A stretch of DNA of 17,902 nt, taken from Rhodobacterales bacterium (GTDB lineage Bacteria; Pseudomonadota; Alphaproteobacteria; Rhodobacterales; Rhodobacteraceae). The stretch lies in contig JANXPK010000693.1 of the NCBI GenBank assembly GCA_025357355.1, positions 1 through 17,902 of the forward strand, in the 5' to 3' direction. Positions 15,350 to 17,902 of the stretch are shown here, piece after piece. The notes beneath the pieces were generated by a model, which worked only from the letters and a program-made list of their open reading frames with translations, was not told where the DNA came from and did not search any database. Both the position numbers and the translations under genes were made by a program. How positions within the stretch are numbered: position 1 is the stretch's first letter; each line of letters opens with the position of its first letter.

Positions 15350-16321
15350 CGGCTGGGGCATGGTTGGCCCTTTCCCATATGAGATCAGGCCACGCGGACG
15401 ATTTAGGCAGTGCCGAGGGCTGAGAAACGGTTCATCAGGGCTATGCGTATTTTTATTTGTGCAGTTTGGCGGTAGGGGTCTCTGGCGGCGATGCGTTCGC
15501 CGAAGGCTTAGAGGCACCGCATCTTCGCCTCGATCCGGCTTCGGAGGTGGTATCCCGCCCATCGCTTCCAGAATGCCCTGCCGTTGTGCCGCGTGGCGAG
15601 GAGGTTTCGTTTCGGGCGACTGCGGTCGGGCAATCTGCCTTCCGCGGTCGGCCATTCTTGCGGATGGGGATAATCGGAGTGGCCTGGCGGCGTGGCAACG
15701 GCGCGTGTCATAGGCCCATGTGCGGTCACTGCGCCGGTTTCCTCACCCCCAGGGATATGCTCCAGAAGTTCCGGTAGAATTGGGCTGTCACCGTCGCTGC
15801 TGGGTGTGAGCGCGACAGCCCGGATGTCTGAAGTCGCCGTGTCCATCGCCCGATGCACCTTGCGCCACTAGCGTTGGCCCTGAACGCCATGCTTGCGGGC
15901 CTGCCGTTCACCATCGCCCAAGAACTTGATGCCCGTACTGTCAATGAGCAGGTTAAGAGGACTTTCGGCACATCGGTAGGGGATCTGGACTGCCAGCGTT
16001 TTCTGCCGCCGGCACAGTGTTGTATAGTCTGGCACAGCGCAATCTAGATTTGCCATCTTCAACAGGCTGGCAACCATCCCGGTCGTTTGCCGCAACGGCC
16101 GCTTGAGGAGAACCCTAATCGTCAGGCAGAACTGGATCGCGGCGTCGGAGAACACAGCGGGCTGACCCGGGCTGCCGTCAGGCGGCGCGAGCGAGATCAA
16201 GCCCTTGTCCAACCAGATGAGCAGTGACCCGCGCTTGCGCAGCGAAGCCATGTAGCTGGACCAATTTGTGGTGCGGTAGCGGGCGGGCGATGGCTTGCTC
16301 AGGCAGCCCGTCTAACCGCTT
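15350..16321 (-). mobile_element. Decayed IS5-family insertion sequence (boundaries approximate)
   Basis: The element is defined by the degenerate IS5-type transposase within it. Its outer limits are estimated from the end of the IS110 relic on the left and the start of the secreted-peptide frame on the right. I looked for terminal inverted repeats and found only weak similarity (GGTT-type matches), and no target duplication could be confirmed. Confidence 0.5.
15403..16302 (-). pseudogene. IS5-family DDE transposase pseudogene with multiple lesions
   Basis: Read on the minus strand, one frame of 300 codons spans the whole IS5-type transposase: ARYRTTNWSSYMASLRKRGSL at the start, FSDAAIQFCLTIR, PDYTTLCRRQKTL, LLIDSTGIKF, AFWKRWAGYHLRSRIEAKM and FGERIAARD at the end. 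Lesions: the expected ATG at 16302 is CTG; TAG at 15868-15870; TAA at 15508-15510; and two compensating frameshifts, near 15690-15710 and 15600-15612, between which the correct protein (ATPIIPIRKNGRPRKADCP) is in another frame. Of the DDE triad, the first Asp and the Glu are intact, but the second lies in VTAHG where VTADG is expected. The element cannot move on its own. Confidence 0.82.
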
Positions 16322-16340
16322 GGATTCACGTTGTGAATCC
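16322..16340. repeat. Perfect inverted repeat at the right IS5 boundary
   Basis: GGATTCAC (16322-16329), a 3-nt loop, then GTGAATCC (16333-16340) form a perfect hairpin. It lies exactly where the IS5 relic meets the neighbouring secreted-peptide frame and supplies that frame's TGA stop. It may be part of the IS end or of its target site. Confidence 0.5.
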
Positions 16341-16466
16341 TCGAGAGTTAAAGTTGTGCAACAACGCCCCGCTCACGGTCCCGTCGGCCGCTGCGGGCGG
16401 CATGGCGCTGCCAAACATGACCGCAACAAGGGCAAGTGACATCAGACCACGCAGCACCATGTTCAT
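16326..16466 (-). CDS. Short secreted peptide, probably truncated by the IS5 element
   Basis: A 46-residue frame starts at ATG 16466. It has a clear signal-peptide shape: basic start, hydrophobic LMSLALVAVMFGSAM, and Ala-rich cleavage region near PPAAA-DG. About 18 residues of mature protein follow before a TGA that lies inside the hairpin at the IS5 edge. The ribosome site is weak (GAGAG just before ATG). I do not recognise the mature part. The best reading is the 5' end of an exported-protein gene whose remainder was removed by the insertion; a genuine tiny secreted protein is less likely. Confidence 0.4.
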   Translation of the reverse strand: MNMVLRGLMSLALVAVMFGSAMPPAAADGTVSGALLHNFNSRGFTT

Positions 16467-16519
16467 CTCTCGAACTTTCGGCTGCACGGTCGCTGATACA
16501 CACCCGCACCTACTATAAC

Positions 16520-16993
16520 CTACCAATGCTGCGTGCCGGGCGCACCCTTGATCCGACCCTCCAGATTGGGGGTGACCCAGCCGCCGTAGAAATCACCCGG
16601 CTGCGGTAGAACACGAATGTCGCCGACCCACGCTTCATCCATCTGCGCGGCGTAAAAGGCGACATAGCCCGCAAGCCCGGCAAAGCCCGCCGTGGGCTTG
16701 TCATAGGCCCAGGCCGCGAGGGGGGCGATCTTGTCGCCGGACAGCACGTCGTAATAGCGTGCCACCCCCTTCCACTCGCAAAAGCTGCTGCCATGTGCGG
16801 GGCGCAGGGTGGCCGCGATATCCTGAGGCGGCAGATAGTAGGTGGGCGCGTGGTGCGTTTCCAGCACGCGCAGGGCGCGGGTCGTGTCGGCCACAACTGC
16901 ACCGCCCAGCCGGATGAGGATGCGCTGCGGCACGGGCTCCAGAGCGGGCGGGCGGGGATAGGACTGCACGTTTTCGCGGACAAGTTCGGTCAT
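16520..16993 (-). CDS. DUF427 domain protein
   Basis: A 157-residue protein covering a whole DUF427 domain. Marks include VVADTTRALRVLETHHAPTYYLP (about residues 33-55), FCEWKGVARYYDV (71-83), YVAFYAAQMDEAWVGD (110-125) and the typical end DFYGGWVTPNLEGRIKGAPGT. The function of the family is unknown. I chose ATG 16993 because the domain begins just after it and an AAGG lies 8 nt upstream. The frame is open further upstream into the methyltransferase C-terminus with no stop between, so a fused product cannot be excluded. The gene itself appears intact, unlike its upstream neighbour. Confidence 0.85.
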   Translation of the reverse strand: MTELVRENVQSYPRPPALEPVPQRILIRLGGAVVADTTRALRVLETHHAPTYYLPPQDIAATLRPAHGSSFCEWKGVARYYDVLSGDKIAPLAAWAYDKPTAGFAGLAGYVAFYAAQMDEAWVGDIRVLPQPGDFYGGWVTPNLEGRIKGAPGTQHW

Positions 16994-17703
16994 TGGGGCG
17001 GCCTTGGCGTGTGGTTTGCGGGCGGCGCCCATGTACAGGATCGCTGTCAGCGGCAGCGGGCCAAAGGTCAGTTCCAGGCGGCGATTGATGCCGCGTGGTC
17101 CGAGACCGGTGAAGGCACCTGGCACCAGCCCCGCGTCTTGCATGGCCGCGCGCAGTTCAGCGGGTTTGATGAACTTGGCCGGGTCATGCGTGCCACGGGG
17201 CAACAGGCGCAGAACATCCTCGGCCAGGGTGATGGTGGCCAGCCGGCCAAGGGGTTGCGGTTGATCGTGTCGAACAGGAACAGCCCACCGGGACGCAGGG
17301 TGCGCGCCACCTGCGACAGGACGCGGGGCAGGTCGGCCACATGCTCCAGCACGTCAACACAGACCACGGCGTCAAAGCTGGCACCATCTTAGGGCAGCGC
17401 CTCGCCCACGCCCACGTCATACCCGATGCGCAGACCGTGAGCGCGGGCATGGGCACGGGCGGCGGCGATGGCGCCCTCGGCCGGGTCGATGCCGGTAACA
17501 TGCGCACCGCGGGCCGCGAGCGCCTCGGCCATGAAGCCACCAGCACAGCCAAGGTCCAGCGCGTCCTGGCCCTGCCAGTCGATCTGGCGGTCAAACCAGG
17601 CCAGCCGCCCGGGCACCAGGTTCTTCAGCGTCCGTACCCAACGGATGTCATCAGACCACCAGCTGTCGGCCACGCGGTCATAGATCGTCAGGTCATTGCG
17701 CAT
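16994..17703 (-). pseudogene. UbiG-like SAM methyltransferase, broken by a stop and a frameshift
   Basis: The start (ATG 17703) gives a class I SAM methyltransferase resembling UbiG. The SAM site ALDLGCAGGFMAEALAARG is at residues 48-66, followed by VTGIDPA. Codon 105 (17389-17391) is TAA; in the same frame the protein continues SFDAVVCVDVLEHVADLP, RTLRPGGLFLFDTINRNPLA. At about 17240-17250 the frame shifts by one base, and LATITLAEDVLRLLPRGTHDPAKFIKPAEL follows in the frame that leads without a stop into DUF427. A missing C in GCC-CGG would restore the reading. The parent family O-methylates ubiquinone precursors, but this copy may be a paralogue. Sequencing error is possible but needs two events. 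Confidence 0.8.
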
Positions 17704-17902
17704 CCGGGCGCTCCTTGGTCAGGTCAGGAAACATATAGGGTACTTTTGCCCGATAGCGATCAAACCGCGCGCCATACCGGGCGGCAAAGCGGCGCTCTTT
17801 CATGCGAGGCGCAAGCAGGCAATAGGCGGTATAGCTGACGGCCAGCGCCAGTTGATCCGGCGTCCAGACCGGAGGTGTCCACAGCGTCAGCGCAAAGGCC
17901 AG
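17693..17902 (-). CDS. C-terminal part of membrane methyltransferase (ICMT/NnrU-like), 5' end outside window
   Basis: The minus frame from the window edge gives 69 residues ending in TGA at 17693-17695, overlapping the next gene by 11 nt. It has a hydrophobic stretch (LAFALTLW, LALAVSYTAYCLLAP) followed by KERRFAARYGARFDRYRAKVPYMFP. That tail, with E-R-x-F-x-x-x-Y-G-x-x-x-x-x-Y-x-x-x-V-P, is typical of isoprenylcysteine methyltransferase and related membrane methyltransferase families, where it forms part of the SAM-binding end. Overlap with the UbiG-like gene suggests an operon of two methyltransferases and DUF427. The exact subfamily cannot be told from the C-terminus alone. Confidence 0.65.
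   Translation of the reverse strand: MAFALTLWTPPVWTPDQLALAVSYTAYCLLAPRMKERRFAARYGARFDRYRAKVPYMFPDLTKERPDAQ

Noticed and set aside
15350..16325. Terminal inverted repeats of the IS5 relic
   Set aside because: Comparing the sequence near 15354-15375 with that near 16290-16320 gave only short scattered matches, not enough to define ends.
1..17902. CRISPR array, tRNA or rRNA genes
   Set aside because: No regularly spaced repeats, and no cloverleaf or rRNA-like sequence was seen by eye.

Overview
The window is high-GC DNA of alphaproteobacterial type. Codon use, tightly packed operons and the protein styles suggest Rhodobacterales, perhaps a Paracoccus- or Rhodobacter-like organism. That placement is a judgement from style, not from a marker gene. 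The first three quarters (about 1-13753) is an intact catabolic island. The last quarter (13754-17902) is a run of pseudogenes, insertion-sequence debris and one damaged methyltransferase gene.

Region A (53-7083, minus strand) is a seven-gene operon read right to left. It encodes a PIG-L-fold 4-oxalomesaconate hydratase (GalB-like), a two-domain VOC extradiol ring-cleavage dioxygenase, an RraA-fold 4-carboxy-4-hydroxy-2-oxoadipate aldolase (GalC-like), a secreted tannase/feruloyl-esterase-family hydrolase, a PrpF-fold 4-oxalomesaconate tautomerase (GalD-like), an aldo/keto reductase and a sugar-phosphate-isomerase-like TIM barrel. Genes overlap by 4 bp or sit 1-11 bp apart, so co-transcription and translational coupling are likely. 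Together they outline ester hydrolysis, ring cleavage, tautomerisation, hydration and aldol cleavage to pyruvate and oxaloacetate, as in the gallate / protocatechuate-4,5 lower pathway.

Region B (7084-9224) is a 150-bp divergent promoter region, then on the plus strand a 6PGDH-like/DUF1932 dehydrogenase and, overlapping it by 4 bp, a LysR-type regulator with two tandem N-terminal HTH domains. A T-N11-A LysR-box-like dyad lies in the divergent region.

Region C (9330-13753, plus strand) is an operon of a cytoplasmic alpha/beta-hydrolase esterase followed by a complete ribose-type ABC importer: permease, Tat-type binding protein and double ATPase. Together with the secreted tannase and the sugar-type enzymes of region A, it suggests uptake and breakdown of an aromatic acid ester, possibly a galloyl- or hydroxybenzoyl-sugar. 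The substrate is inference.

Region D (13754-16519) holds a frameshifted amidohydrolase C-terminus, a C-terminal remnant of a MauG/cytochrome c peroxidase with a nonsense codon, the C-terminal part of an IS110-family transposase, a multiply mutated IS5-family transposase, and a 46-residue secreted-peptide frame cut off at the IS5 edge.

Region E (16520-17902, minus strand) holds a DUF427 gene, a UbiG-like SAM methyltransferase broken by a nonsense codon and a frameshift, and the 3' end of a membrane methyltransferase (ICMT/NnrU style) running off the window. No tRNA, rRNA or CRISPR was seen.
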